Assembly (NCBI GenBank): GCA_965217605.1
Contig: CBDCJB010000013.1
Coordinates: 558,001-622,000 of the forward strand
From: JAYYZW01 sp965217605
GTDB taxonomy: Bacteria; Pseudomonadota; Gammaproteobacteria; Ga0077536
DNA length: 64,000 bases
Direction: 5' to 3'
Below are positions 14,775 to 24,011 of the stretch, piece after piece (positions within the stretch are counted from its first letter, which is position 1; every line of letters starts with the position of its first letter). A program made the position numbers and the translations under genes. The notes under the pieces were generated by a model, which made no database searches, was not told where the DNA came from, and saw nothing but the letters and a program-made list of their open reading frames with translations.

Positions 14775-14797
14775 ACGTTACGGTGCCGCACCGCTAG

Positions 14798-14954
14798 TGT
14801 GCTGTCCCGTGAAAAACTTTCGTAATTCTCGAAGGATTTTTCGTCGATGGCAAGGCACGACGACGCTTATGTGCGGGCTCTACACAAGGAGGAGTAACGC
14901 CGCCAGCGGCGAAAAAGACCAGCGAATTATGGAAGTTTTTCGCGGGGCAGGACA
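14798..14954. mobile_element. 157-bp MITE, copy 1
   Basis: Non-coding element whose ends are inverted repeats: TGTGCTGTCCCGTGAAAAAC on the left and, read inward, TGTCCTGCCCCGCGAAAAAC on the right, with pairing continuing for several more bases. It is flanked by CTAG on both sides (14794-14797, 14955-14958). A second copy of exactly the same length is at 60656-60812. It supplies the last codons and stop of the leftward gene at 14927-15373. Confidence 0.85.
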
Positions 14955-15373
14955 CTAGGTGCAGACCATAGATCGGTATAACCGCGGTCGCGTAACTGCT
15001 GTATGCGCTCGGGCACGTAATACACGGTGCCGAAATAGCTCGGCATATCATCAAGATCGAGGCTCTTATACTCGAGCGCGTGCTCGCAGACCCTGAAGCG
15101 CACCTTGCCGTCTGCCGCTAGATCCGCACCGTGCTCGATGACCTGAGGTTGCTGCTGAGTCAGTTTGCGTGCGAATAAACGGATATCGTTTCCGTGCACG
15201 AGGACCTCGACGCGGGCGTCGGGATCGCTGGCAACGATGCGTTCAGCGCGTTTGAGCGCCAGCTTGACGCGGGCGGGCGTGCGCCATCCCAGGTCGACAT
15301 AGAATCCGCGTTCGGTACCCGCTTGCGCCGTGAGTGTGAACAGCGCGCAACACGCAGCCAGTAGATGTTTCAT
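14927..15373 (-). CDS. Secreted DsrE-like protein with MITE-derived C-terminus
   Basis: A 148-residue exported protein. A signal peptide (MKHLLAACCALFTLTAQAG) is followed by a domain like the DsrE/DsrF sulfur-relay fold (VEVLVHGNDIRLFARK, then VRFRVCEHALEYKSL with one Cys, then DMPSYFG). The start at 15373 fits the signal peptide; 15385 is an alternative. The native protein ended ...LWSAPSGAAP with a stop at 14780-14778. Insertion of the MITE at CTAG replaced the last residues by SVLPREKLP. The core is intact, so it may still work. Related periplasmic proteins accompany sulfur-oxidation genes. Confidence 0.7.
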   Translation of the reverse strand: MKHLLAACCALFTLTAQAGTERGFYVDLGWRTPARVKLALKRAERIVASDPDARVEVLVHGNDIRLFARKLTQQQPQVIEHGADLAADGKVRFRVCEHALEYKSLDLDDMPSYFGTVYYVPERIQQLRDRGYTDLWSAPSVLPREKLP

Positions 15374-15401
15374 CTCGATTCGCATCCATGTGCTGCGTAA
15401 G

Positions 15402-16304
15402 CTAAGCCATGTGCACATCAAAGAATGCAGCGATTCTCGTAATGGCACTGCGCGCCTCCGGTAACTGATATGCGAATATCGGCCAGATATGTGGCATTTC
15501 GGGCGCGACCTCGATCGTCGTATCAACGCCCGCGCGACTCGCATTCATAAAGAGGAAGCGCGCGTCGTCGAGCAGCACTTCCGTACTGCCGGCGAGAATA
15601 TAGACCGGCGGCAGGCCGCCAGGTTCAGCGTAGACCGGCGACGGGAGTGGGTTCTTCGGATCGGCGTCATTCAAGTACCGGTCCGCGAAAGCGTCGAGCA
15701 CCGTCGGTGCGATCATCGGATCGGCTTCTGCGTTAAATGCATGTGAGTCAAACGAATTTGCGAGGTCAACCCAGGGCGACGTCGCAACCGCGGCCGCGGG
15801 CATGGGCACAGCGTCGTCGCGTGCTGCCAACAGAGTCGCGAAAACGAGTCCACCGCCGGCCGATTCACCCATAAAGCCGACCTGGTCGGGCTGATAGCCT
15901 TGCGCGAGAACCCATTTGTAAACGTTCAGGGTATCGTCGAGCGCCGCCGGGAAGGGATGCTCGGGGGCGAGCCGATAGTCGGCCGCAAGCACGCGGGCGC
16001 CCGCAGCTTCGGACATGCGCGCATTGAAATTACGGTAGCCGTCGGGGTGCCCGATCGCGTAACCGCCACCGTGGAAATGCAGTAGAACCCTATTGTCGGC
16101 AGCGCCCGGCGCGACGACCCATTCGCTGGGGACTCCGTTGCACTCTACCGGGTCGATCGCAACGCCGGGCGAGTATTCTGGGATCGATCTACCGAACTCG
16201 TCCCAGTTGGCGCGTTGCTCATCGACGGTGCGGGTGAACAGTCCCGACTCTTTGATGTCCGTGCGGAACGATGCGTTGAGTTCAATGGCTTCCGGGCTGA
16301 GCAT
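15402..16304 (-). CDS. HSL-family alpha/beta hydrolase (esterase)
   Basis: A 300-residue carboxylesterase of the hormone-sensitive-lipase family. The oxyanion motif HGGG is at residues 78-81 (HFHGGGYAIGHPDG). The nucleophile elbow GESAG is at 146-150 with Ser148. The acid lies near residue 247 (STEVLLDD) and His near 272 (EMPHIW). No signal peptide, so it is cytoplasmic. It hydrolyses short acyl esters. It lies just after the dienoyl-CoA-reductase-type gene on the same strand, 33 bases apart, and could serve the same catabolic route. Confidence 0.88.
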   Translation of the reverse strand: MLSPEAIELNASFRTDIKESGLFTRTVDEQRANWDEFGRSIPEYSPGVAIDPVECNGVPSEWVVAPGAADNRVLLHFHGGGYAIGHPDGYRNFNARMSEAAGARVLAADYRLAPEHPFPAALDDTLNVYKWVLAQGYQPDQVGFMGESAGGGLVFATLLAARDDAVPMPAAAVATSPWVDLANSFDSHAFNAEADPMIAPTVLDAFADRYLNDADPKNPLPSPVYAEPGGLPPVYILAGSTEVLLDDARFLFMNASRAGVDTTIEVAPEMPHIWPIFAYQLPEARSAITRIAAFFDVHMA

Positions 16305-16337
16305 GCGTTGACACTCCGTTTAATTCAAAGGAAACAT

Positions 16338-18422
16338 CTAAATTTCCCGGCCCAGTGTCTCGCCATCGACGAGCACGGCCGCGATCTCCCGGGGCGCTAC
16401 GACATCGCCGATCCGCTCCACGTTGTCGAAGGCGCGCTCGGCATCGTGATACAGCCTGTCGTCAGGTACGCGCAAGATCGAAAGCACGACGCTATCGATG
16501 TCTGTCCGTGTTTCCAGCACGTCCGGGCCGGTCCAGATGTCATAGACGTCGACGTCCCGCGCGCGGATCGATTCGACAAAATGCTGGTGGGTGATCTTGA
16601 TGCCCAGCTGCTTCAAGCGCGGAAATAGGGACAACATATCCAGATTGCGGAACAGGCGCTCGCCGGCGTACATACGCGGACTTAGAATTTCGACCTCCGA
16701 ACCTGCTTGAGCGAGCAACTCGGCGAGCGCGAACGGCAGATGCGTGCCGGTCTCGTCGAGGATCTGCACGCGTTTGCCTAATGTCGAAGAATTTTCGAGC
16801 GCCCGCACGGCCGCGGTACCGGCATCGAAGACATGCGGCAGCTCGGCGCCGGGGATCGCGTCGCGCTCGGGTCGATAAAGGCTCTGCCCCGTTCGTTCGA
16901 ATGACGCACCGGTCGCCATGACGAAGGCGTCGGCTGCCTCGCTTTGCAGGCTTTCGACGCTCGCCTCGGTATCGAGCCGTACCTCGACACCGGCGTTGGT
17001 GACTTCGCGCTCGAGATTATCGATGGCGATCGACCAATCCGCCATGCCCGCCATCTGCTCGTAAAGACGCAGGTGTCCGCCCAATTGCGCGCGACGTTCG
17101 ATGAGGGTGACCGCGTGTCCGCGTTGCGCTGCCACCGCGGCAGCCTTCATGCCGGCGGGACCGCCACCCACGACGACGATGCGCTTACGCTTCGCGGGTG
17201 TAACCATCTGCAGACTGCCATCGCCCCAGTAAGCCTCTCTGCCGCTGACCGGATTCAATGCGCACACCAGCTCACGGTGCTCGAACAGACGGCCTGCACA
17301 TTCGTTGCACCGGTCGCAAACAATGATCTCGTGTTCGCGTCCCTCTTGCGTCTTCTTGACCGTGAAGGGATCCGTCAGCAGTTGCCGGGCTATTGCGATC
17401 ATGTCGGCGGCGTCGTCGGCCAGGATCCGTTCCGCCGTATGGAGATCGCGAATCTTTCCGACGACAAAAACCCTGGCGCGATCACCGACGATCTCTTTGG
17501 CGCGCTTGCTATAAGGTGCGAGCCATCCATCGGCTTCGGCGTCCATCATGCTGGTCACTGCGAGGTGGATCGTGTGATAACCGCCGGCAGTGATATTGAA
17601 AAAATCAAACAAGCCGGTGGCGGCCAGCACTTCGAGTTGCTCTTCGGATTGTTCGGGCGTGATGCCACCCTCCGGGCCTAGGAATTCGTCCCAGGATAGG
17701 CGCGTGCCGACGACGATATCGTCACCGATCCGCTCGCGCACCTGCTCGGCGACTTCGATGACGATCTTGCAGCGCTTCTCCGGGGTTCCGCCATAGGCAT
17801 CGTTACGCTTGTTATAGGTCGGGCTCATGAATTGTCCCAAGCCGTAACTGTGCGCGCTGTGGATCTCCACGCCGTCGAGACCCGCGTGTTTGACGTTCAA
17901 CGCCGACTGTCCGAAGTCGTGCACGAGCTCCGCGATTTCCTTGGGCCCCATGACCAACGGGATCTCATTGTGTACCAGCGACGGAATGCGCGATGCGCCC
18001 CAGATCGGCTTGTGCTGATCGATGAACATACGGCCGCGGTCGTGCACGCCCATCGACGCGAGTTGCACGAACATCCGGCCGTCATATGCGTGAACCGCAT
18101 CGGCCAATGCGGCCATGGACGGAATGCAGCGTTCGTTGAAGACATCGACAATGTTATAGAACGACCCGACGGCGCTGCGTGCCGCCGCCACGGTTTCGGT
18201 AATGCCGAGCGCGACGCCACCTTTAGCGCGCTCTCGGTAGTACGCAATTTGCCGATCGGAGAAGACCTGATCGCGTGGATCGCCGTGCTGGGAACTGTGG
18301 GCCGGCTGTAAAATGCGATTCCTGAGCGTCAGATTGCCGAGTTCGAGCGGCTCCCAAACACGTGACAGGCGCTGGCTGGCCGGTGGCGTTGATTCAGCCG
18401 CGTCGTTCATTTGAAATCCCAT
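16338..18422 (-). CDS. NADH:flavin oxidoreductase / 2,4-dienoyl-CoA reductase type
   Basis: A 694-residue protein with the three-part layout of bacterial 2,4-dienoyl-CoA reductase and trimethylamine dehydrogenase. It has an FMN TIM barrel (LTLRNRILQPAHSSQH at the start, EIHSAHSYGLGQFMSPTYNKR further in), a 4Fe-4S cluster (CDRCNECAGR with a later Cys before ALNPVSG) and a C-terminal FAD/NAD(P) domain (VVVGGGPAGMKAAAVAAQRG). Electrons run from NAD(P)H through FAD and the cluster to FMN. The substrate may be an unsaturated CoA ester, a cyclic enone or an amine. An alternative start lies four codons downstream. Confidence 0.9.
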   Translation of the reverse strand: MGFQMNDAAESTPPASQRLSRVWEPLELGNLTLRNRILQPAHSSQHGDPRDQVFSDRQIAYYRERAKGGVALGITETVAAARSAVGSFYNIVDVFNERCIPSMAALADAVHAYDGRMFVQLASMGVHDRGRMFIDQHKPIWGASRIPSLVHNEIPLVMGPKEIAELVHDFGQSALNVKHAGLDGVEIHSAHSYGLGQFMSPTYNKRNDAYGGTPEKRCKIVIEVAEQVRERIGDDIVVGTRLSWDEFLGPEGGITPEQSEEQLEVLAATGLFDFFNITAGGYHTIHLAVTSMMDAEADGWLAPYSKRAKEIVGDRARVFVVGKIRDLHTAERILADDAADMIAIARQLLTDPFTVKKTQEGREHEIIVCDRCNECAGRLFEHRELVCALNPVSGREAYWGDGSLQMVTPAKRKRIVVVGGGPAGMKAAAVAAQRGHAVTLIERRAQLGGHLRLYEQMAGMADWSIAIDNLEREVTNAGVEVRLDTEASVESLQSEAADAFVMATGASFERTGQSLYRPERDAIPGAELPHVFDAGTAAVRALENSSTLGKRVQILDETGTHLPFALAELLAQAGSEVEILSPRMYAGERLFRNLDMLSLFPRLKQLGIKITHQHFVESIRARDVDVYDIWTGPDVLETRTDIDSVVLSILRVPDDRLYHDAERAFDNVERIGDVVAPREIAAVLVDGETLGREI

Positions 18423-18456
18423 TCGCGCGCTTGCGGGCGAATCGCGGATGGCTTCG

Positions 18457-19584
18457 TCATAATTCGAGCCAATCCCGTGCGATCGCTAGATACGCTTCCG
18501 CCGCCTGCTCGATATGGCGGACTTCGCAATACTCGTCCGTCTGGTGGGCCATCATCATGTCGCCGGGTCCGAGGATCACCGTCGGCGGGCGGCCGTACGC
18601 CGGTGTGAGCGCGGATGCGTCCGTGAAATACGGCGCGCCGCGCGGCTCGATGCGCTCGCCCAAGAGCGGTTCCATGATCGCGTACACTCGCTGCATCCAC
18701 GCGTTGTCCGATGGCGTATGCACGCCATCGACGTCGATCATCGATTCGATGATCGCCTCGTCACCCAATCGTTGCGTAATCCCGTCCAGGATCTCCTGAT
18801 GGTCGTGCTCCGGAATCGTACGAATATCGACGGTGAACGCGGCGCGATCGGGCACTGAATTGAGGTTCATTCCACCTTCAAAGGTGCCCACGTTCAACGA
18901 TGATTTACCGAGCAGCTCATGCGGCGTCAGGTCGAAGCGCAGTTCTTCCAACTTAGTGACCGCGCGTGCCGCTTTATAAACCGCGTTGTCGCCGACTTCA
19001 GGCATCGAACCATGGGCGGTGATGCCTGTGGTTTCGACTTTGAGCCACAGCGCACCTTTGTGTCCGAGTATGGGATAGTTCGACGTCGGCTCTGCGATCA
19101 CGATCGCACCGGCTTCGCTGAGCGCACCGGTCTTTGCTAGATGGAAGGATCCCTCGCAACCCGTTTCTTCGCCGGCGCAGATCGCCATTTCAATATCCGC
19201 CGCACCCTCGCGTCCTTCCTTGGCGAGCGTGAGCGCCGTATGCACGAACGCCGCGATGCCGGCTTTCATGTCGGTCGTGCCGCGCCCATAGAGCTTGCCA
19301 TCGACGATCTCCGCGGCGAAGGGATCGACCGACCACGGCTTGGCGCCGAGCGGCACGACGTCGATGTGTCCGCCAAAACACAGCGGCTTTTTTTCAGCTC
19401 GCCCCTTGAAACGGGCTACCAGACTCGTGCGTCCCGGCGCAAATTCGTGGGTGTTAACTTCAATGCCTGCGTCGCGCAACAAGCCGGCCAGAAGTCCGGC
19501 ACATGCGCTTTCGTCGCCGGGCGGATTGCGCGTATCGATACGCACGAGTTGTTGGGTGAGTTCCAGGGGAGACGGGATGGTCAT
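18457..19584 (-). CDS. M20-family deacylase (ArgE/DapE-like)
   Basis: A 375-residue zinc amidohydrolase. Metal ligands and catalytic residues are in place: His73 and Asp75 (CFGGHIDVVPLG), Asp105 (GTTDMKAG) and the Glu139-Glu140 pair (AGEETGCEGS), with a lid domain in the middle. The family removes N-acyl groups from amino acids, for example acetylornithine, succinyl-diaminopimelate or N-carbamoyl amino acids. Divergent from the hydantoinase genes that start 80 bases away, it could take the N-carbamoyl or N-acyl product of that pathway. This is inference from position. Confidence 0.88.
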   Translation of the reverse strand: MTIPSPLELTQQLVRIDTRNPPGDESACAGLLAGLLRDAGIEVNTHEFAPGRTSLVARFKGRAEKKPLCFGGHIDVVPLGAKPWSVDPFAAEIVDGKLYGRGTTDMKAGIAAFVHTALTLAKEGREGAADIEMAICAGEETGCEGSFHLAKTGALSEAGAIVIAEPTSNYPILGHKGALWLKVETTGITAHGSMPEVGDNAVYKAARAVTKLEELRFDLTPHELLGKSSLNVGTFEGGMNLNSVPDRAAFTVDIRTIPEHDHQEILDGITQRLGDEAIIESMIDVDGVHTPSDNAWMQRVYAIMEPLLGERIEPRGAPYFTDASALTPAYGRPPTVILGPGDMMMAHQTDEYCEVRHIEQAAEAYLAIARDWLEL

Positions 19585-19663
19585 GGGCGATTACATCGTC
19601 TTTACAAGGGTGCGCCTGCACCATAAGCTGCGTTTTCGCGTTCCGTCAACCGAGGAGATCAAT

Positions 19664-21397
19664 ATGGGCTTTGAAACCGATCTGGTGTCACGCGAGATCA
19701 TTCGAGGCAAGCTCCTCGCCGTTGCCGATGAAATGGGCGTCGTGCTCAAACGCAGCAGCATGAGTCCGGTGATCTATGAAGTCCTCGATTTCGCATGCGG
19801 CTTCTGCGACGCGGACGGACAACTCGTGTCCCAGACCAACGGCATCACCGTCTTTACCGGTACGTTTTCGATCCAGACCGGAATCATTCTCGAGAAATTC
19901 GGCGATCAGCTCTGCCCCGGCGACATCTACATCATGAACAATCCCTTCGAGGGCGGTACGCACTACAACGACGTCGGGATCGTCAAGCCGATTTTCGTGG
20001 ACGGCAAACTCTTCGCCTTCGGTATTTCAATCTCGCATTGGACTGACATCGGCGGTAAGTCGCCGGGTTCCCTACCGGCCGACGCCACCGAAATATTTCA
20101 AGAGGGCATATGCTTTCCCGCCGTTCCCTTATATAAGGAGGACGTCCCGCAACACACCGTGTTCGAGATGGTCGAGGCCAACGTGCGTATACCGAAGATG
20201 GCGCTCGGCGATCTCAATGCCGCGGTTGCATCGGTCCGCATCGCCGACAAGCGCTGCCAGGAACTGTGCGAGAAATACGGCAAGCAGGCCGTCAGCGAAA
20301 CCTTCAAGCACATCCTCGAAACCAGCGAGGCCGTGAGCCGCGCCGCGGTCGCAGAGCTCCCGGACGGGGTCTATCACGCAACCGATTGGCTCGACGGCGA
20401 CGGGATCACCGACGATCGGTTCCAGACCAAAGTCGAAGTGCGCATTGAGGGTGAAGACATCACCTTCGATTTCACGGGCTCCCATCCTCAGGTCCGCGGC
20501 CCCGTGAACTGCTCGCGTTCGGCGATGATCTCCGCGGTGAAAACGGTCTTCAAGGCCATCGTCGATCCGGAAGCACCATCGAACGAAGGCTGTTTTCGAC
20601 CCTTATCCGTGGTCGCCCCGGAGGGAACCCTGTTCACCGCGACCAAACCCGCACCCGTGGGCTGGTATTACGAGGGTACGGGTCAGGTATCCGAACTCGC
20701 CTGGCAAGCGATGGCGCCGATCACACCAGAGCGTGTGAGCGCAGGCACCGCCAACAGCCTATGCGTCACCGTCATGGGCGGCATGGATCGCTCGCGCAAC
20801 GAACCCTGGGTCATGATCGAACCCAGCATGATCGGCTGGGGCGCGACGGACGAGCGCGACGGCAACCCCGTCACGAGTCCGATCTCCAACGGCGATACCT
20901 TCAACTACTCCATCGAGCTGCTCGAAGCCAAATTTCCGGTACGCGTCAGGCAATATGCGTTGAACATCGAAGGCGGCGTCGGCGCCGGGCGTTACCGCGG
21001 CGGCTATGGCTCGATCCGCGAATACGAAATACTCGCGGACGACACGGTTCTGTCCGCGAGTTACGGGCGCTCGATCGAACGGCCTTGGTCGATGGAGGGC
21101 GGCAACGACGGCTCGTGCAACCTGTTCGACCTGCACCTGGGTAAAGAGGTCAAACGGGCGGCGCGCGCGCCGACGACGTTCATGCAAAACGGCGATCGCA
21201 TTCGCATGTTTACCGGCGGCGCCGGTGGTTACGGCGATCCCCTCGATCGGCCGGCCGATGAAGTCGCCGAGGAAGTGCGAGCCGAATACATCACCGCTCA
21301 ACAGGCGCGCGATGATTACGGCGTGGTCATGACGGCCGACGGCGGCGCGCTCGATTCTGAGGCTACGGTTAAACTGCGCGCGGAAAACATCGCCTAG
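19664..21397 (+). CDS. hyuB: Hydantoinase B / oxoprolinase family subunit
   Basis: A 577-residue subunit of ATP-dependent hydantoinase/oxoprolinase-type enzymes that open cyclic imides or lactams. Typical blocks: RGKLLAVADEMGVVLKRSSM near the start, GDIYIMNNPFEGGTHYNDV, and a glycine-rich C-terminus (NGDRIRMFTGGAGGYGDPL). The start at 19664 has GAGGAG seven bases upstream; the longer frame from 19295 is antisense to the M20 gene. Its TAG overlaps the GTG of the A subunit by one base (TAGTG), so the two are made as a coupled pair. Acetone carboxylase is a relative, but the pairing favours hydantoinase. Confidence 0.9.
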   Translation: MGFETDLVSREIIRGKLLAVADEMGVVLKRSSMSPVIYEVLDFACGFCDADGQLVSQTNGITVFTGTFSIQTGIILEKFGDQLCPGDIYIMNNPFEGGTHYNDVGIVKPIFVDGKLFAFGISISHWTDIGGKSPGSLPADATEIFQEGICFPAVPLYKEDVPQHTVFEMVEANVRIPKMALGDLNAAVASVRIADKRCQELCEKYGKQAVSETFKHILETSEAVSRAAVAELPDGVYHATDWLDGDGITDDRFQTKVEVRIEGEDITFDFTGSHPQVRGPVNCSRSAMISAVKTVFKAIVDPEAPSNEGCFRPLSVVAPEGTLFTATKPAPVGWYYEGTGQVSELAWQAMAPITPERVSAGTANSLCVTVMGGMDRSRNEPWVMIEPSMIGWGATDERDGNPVTSPISNGDTFNYSIELLEAKFPVRVRQYALNIEGGVGAGRYRGGYGSIREYEILADDTVLSASYGRSIERPWSMEGGNDGSCNLFDLHLGKEVKRAARAPTTFMQNGDRIRMFTGGAGGYGDPLDRPADEVAEEVRAEYITAQQARDDYGVVMTADGGALDSEATVKLRAENIA

Positions 21398-23436
21398 TGG
21401 GCCGCCTGGCCACCGACATCGGCGGTACGTTTACCGATCTGGTCTATTTCGACGAAGAAAACGCCTCACTCCAAGTCGCCAAATCGCTGACGACACCCCG
21501 GGATTTGACTCAAGGGGTCGTCGATACCATCGAACTCGCACCCTTCGACCATACCGCAGTCGACTTCTTCGTCCACGGTGGAACTACGGTCATCAATGCG
21601 ATTACGGAGCGCAAGGGCGCCCGCACCGCCTTGGTCACGACTGCGGGATTCCGCGACGTGCTCGAAATCGCGCGCGGTAACCGGCCCGATCTGTACAACC
21701 TGCGGTTCGAAAAAGAGCGCCCGTTCGTGCCGCGCCTGTTGCGGTTCGAGGTGGCCGAACGGGTCGATAGCCAGGGCCATGTCATGCAGGCGTTGGACAC
21801 CGCCGATCTGGACCGCGTGATCGAGCGCTGCCGTGCGGAGCAGGTCGAAGCGATCGCGATCCAATTTCTGCATAGTTACGCGGCCACCGATCACGAAGCC
21901 CAAGCGGCCGCCTACCTGCGTGAGAATTTGCCTGATGTCACGATCACCGCTAGCCACGAGATTACGCGCGAATGGCGTGAATACGAACGCGCGACGACGG
22001 CCGTTCTCAATGCCTACGTGCAGCCGATCATCCAACGCTATTTCGATCGCCTGGAAGTATCCTTGCGCGATCACGCGATCGCGTGTCCTCTGTTTGCGAT
22101 GCAGTCGAACGGCGGCACCACGACCTTCGAATGGGCCAAGGAACATCCCATCACCTTGATGGAATCAGGCCCGGCGGCGGGCTGTAACGGCGCTGCGCTG
22201 GTCGGGCAGGCCTGCAACGAACCCAAAATCATCTATCTCGACATCGGCGGTACGACCGCGAAATGTTCGACCATCGAAGAAGGCCGGTCGACGGTTACGA
22301 CCGAATACCGGCTCGAGTACAGCCGTACGCAATTCGGCTACCCGCTCAGGATCCCCGTCGTCGATATCGTCGAAATCGGCGCGGGCGGCGGTTCCATCGC
22401 CTGGTTCGACAAGGCCGGCCTGCTCAAGGTGGGGCCGGTCAGCGCAGGGGCCGATCCGGGTCCGGCGAGTTATGGCCGCGGCGGCACCGAACCGACCGTA
22501 ACCGATGCGAAACTGATCGCAGGTGTGTTGAATCCGGACAATTTCGCCGGCGGCCGCGTGACGCTGGACGTCGAACTCGCGCGAAAGGCCATGCGTAAGG
22601 TTGCAGACCGATTGAACGCGACGATCGAAGAGGCAGCGGTCGCCGTGATCCGCACGGTCGACGCGAACATGATCAACGCGCTCAAGCTGGTCTCGATCCA
22701 ACGCGGCCATGACCCGCGTGATTTCGCGCTGGTCGTGGGCGGCGGCGGCGGCGGCATGCACGGTGCGCCGCTGGGTCGCGAGTTGGGCGTCAAAGAAACG
22801 ATCATACCGCTCTATCCCGGGCTGTTTTCAGCGTGGGGGATGCTCGCGACCGAACCGCGGTCGGATTTCATGCTGACCGAACTCAGGCGCGCGGACGACA
22901 TCACTATAGAGAACGTGCGCGCCATCACCGCCGAGCTCGAAGCGCAAGGGCAAGCCTATTTCGAGTCGACTGGCGACGAAGCCACGGACGTGCGCTTCGA
23001 AACGCGCATCGACCTCCGCTACCTGGGCCAGGAACATGCTGTAACGATTGGCGTCGATCCGCAGACGGCGACTATCGAAAGCATCCTACGAGAGTTCCAC
23101 GATGCCCACGAAAAGACCTACACCTTCCGCCTCGATGACACCCCCGTCGAGTTCGTGACTTATCGGGTGACGGTCAACGCAAGCGTTCCGCGGCCGTCGC
23201 TAAAACGGCTCTCTAACGAAGGGCGTTCGGTCGAAACGGCTGAGAAAACCGCTCGCATGGTCGATTTCGCGGAGGACGGTCGTCACGAGGCGCGCGTATT
23301 CGAACGCGATGGTTTGCCGTCCGGCGCGGAGATCGCGGGTCCTCTAGTGATCGAAGAAGCCACCGCGACGACGCTTGTCCACCCCGGCCAAACGATGCGC
23401 GTGGACGATTACGGGTTTTTGCGGATCACTGAATAA
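21397..23436 (+). CDS. hyuA: Hydantoinase A / oxoprolinase family subunit
   Basis: A 679-residue ATP-binding subunit with an actin-like fold. The N-terminal phosphate loop is RLATDIGGTFTDLVYFDEE. A second glycine-rich loop IIYLDIGGTTAKCS lies in the middle, followed by EIGAGGGSIAWFD. ATP cleavage by this subunit activates the amide or imide ring that subunit B hydrolyses. GTG start overlapping the stop of subunit B. A 32-bp-arm perfect palindrome begins at the base after its stop and may shape the 3' end of the mRNA. Confidence 0.92.
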   Translation: MGRLATDIGGTFTDLVYFDEENASLQVAKSLTTPRDLTQGVVDTIELAPFDHTAVDFFVHGGTTVINAITERKGARTALVTTAGFRDVLEIARGNRPDLYNLRFEKERPFVPRLLRFEVAERVDSQGHVMQALDTADLDRVIERCRAEQVEAIAIQFLHSYAATDHEAQAAAYLRENLPDVTITASHEITREWREYERATTAVLNAYVQPIIQRYFDRLEVSLRDHAIACPLFAMQSNGGTTTFEWAKEHPITLMESGPAAGCNGAALVGQACNEPKIIYLDIGGTTAKCSTIEEGRSTVTTEYRLEYSRTQFGYPLRIPVVDIVEIGAGGGSIAWFDKAGLLKVGPVSAGADPGPASYGRGGTEPTVTDAKLIAGVLNPDNFAGGRVTLDVELARKAMRKVADRLNATIEEAAVAVIRTVDANMINALKLVSIQRGHDPRDFALVVGGGGGGMHGAPLGRELGVKETIIPLYPGLFSAWGMLATEPRSDFMLTELRRADDITIENVRAITAELEAQGQAYFESTGDEATDVRFETRIDLRYLGQEHAVTIGVDPQTATIESILREFHDAHEKTYTFRLDDTPVEFVTYRVTVNASVPRPSLKRLSNEGRSVETAEKTARMVDFAEDGRHEARVFERDGLPSGAEIAGPLVIEEATATTLVHPGQTMRVDDYGFLRITE

Positions 23437-23508
23437 CCCGGATTCCGCTGCGCTCCATCCGGGCTACCCTTCTCCCGGTAGCCCGGATGGAGCGCAGCGG
23501 AATCCGGG
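23437..23508. repeat. Perfect REP-like palindrome, 32-bp arms
   Basis: Arms 23437-23468 and 23477-23508 are exact reverse complements around an eight-base loop CTTCTCCC. The arm begins CCCGGATTCCGCTGCGCTCC. Half or degenerate units of the same sequence occur at 47186-47215 and 58021-58108. It starts immediately after the hydantoinase A stop codon and probably acts as a transcript end or mRNA-stability hairpin. Confidence 0.9.
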
Positions 23509-23572
23509 ATCATCAATAAAGCATTAGCCCCGTCATGCCGATAACGGAACAGGCAAGACGGGGGCACCCACC

Positions 23573-24001
23573 GTGAAAAAACTCATTATTCTCGCTGCGC
23601 TTAGCGGCGGCATTTACTTTTTCGCGCAGGATCAAGACCTATTCGGCGGCGGCAACAGCGAGGCCGTCGCCACGTACAAGGCGTTCATGGACAAATGGAT
23701 CACGGGCGACTACGAGCGTGCCGAGGAATACGTTGTCGGTAGTGCTGCGAGTAAAGTCGCCAATGCCAAGGATCCTGTGTTTGATATGAAGGGTACGGTT
23801 GAAGCTTCCCGCGTCAAAGTCGTCAGTGAATTAGAGTCTGGCGGCAAGCTGAAACTCGAACTCCTCTACACCGCATCCATCTCCTGGCCCGGATCAACCG
23901 CGAACCCCCATTCACCGGGAAGCTGGAAGCAATGGGAGCAAAAAGCGTCGATGGTGCAGAAAATCGACGGCTGGAAAGTTACGAGCTTTTCCACAAATTA
24001 G
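23573..24001 (+). CDS. Small membrane-anchored or exported protein
   Basis: A 142-residue protein with a lysine-led hydrophobic N-terminus (MKKLIILAALSGGIYFFA), a signal anchor or uncleaved signal peptide. The remainder (TYKAFMDKWITGDYERAEEY, later KIDGWKVTSFST) resembles a SnoaL/NTF2-like or DUF4878-type cone fold for binding a small ligand. No catalytic residue can be assigned. Convergent with the racemase gene, 10 bases apart. Confidence 0.6.
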   Translation: MKKLIILAALSGGIYFFAQDQDLFGGGNSEAVATYKAFMDKWITGDYERAEEYVVGSAASKVANAKDPVFDMKGTVEASRVKVVSELESGGKLKLELLYTASISWPGSTANPHSPGSWKQWEQKASMVQKIDGWKVTSFSTN

Positions 24002-24011
24002 CTTTTTCCCG

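Noticed and set aside
20759..21301. 180-codon antisense frame in hydantoinase B
   Set aside because: Shadow of the real gene; no start context and typical antisense composition.
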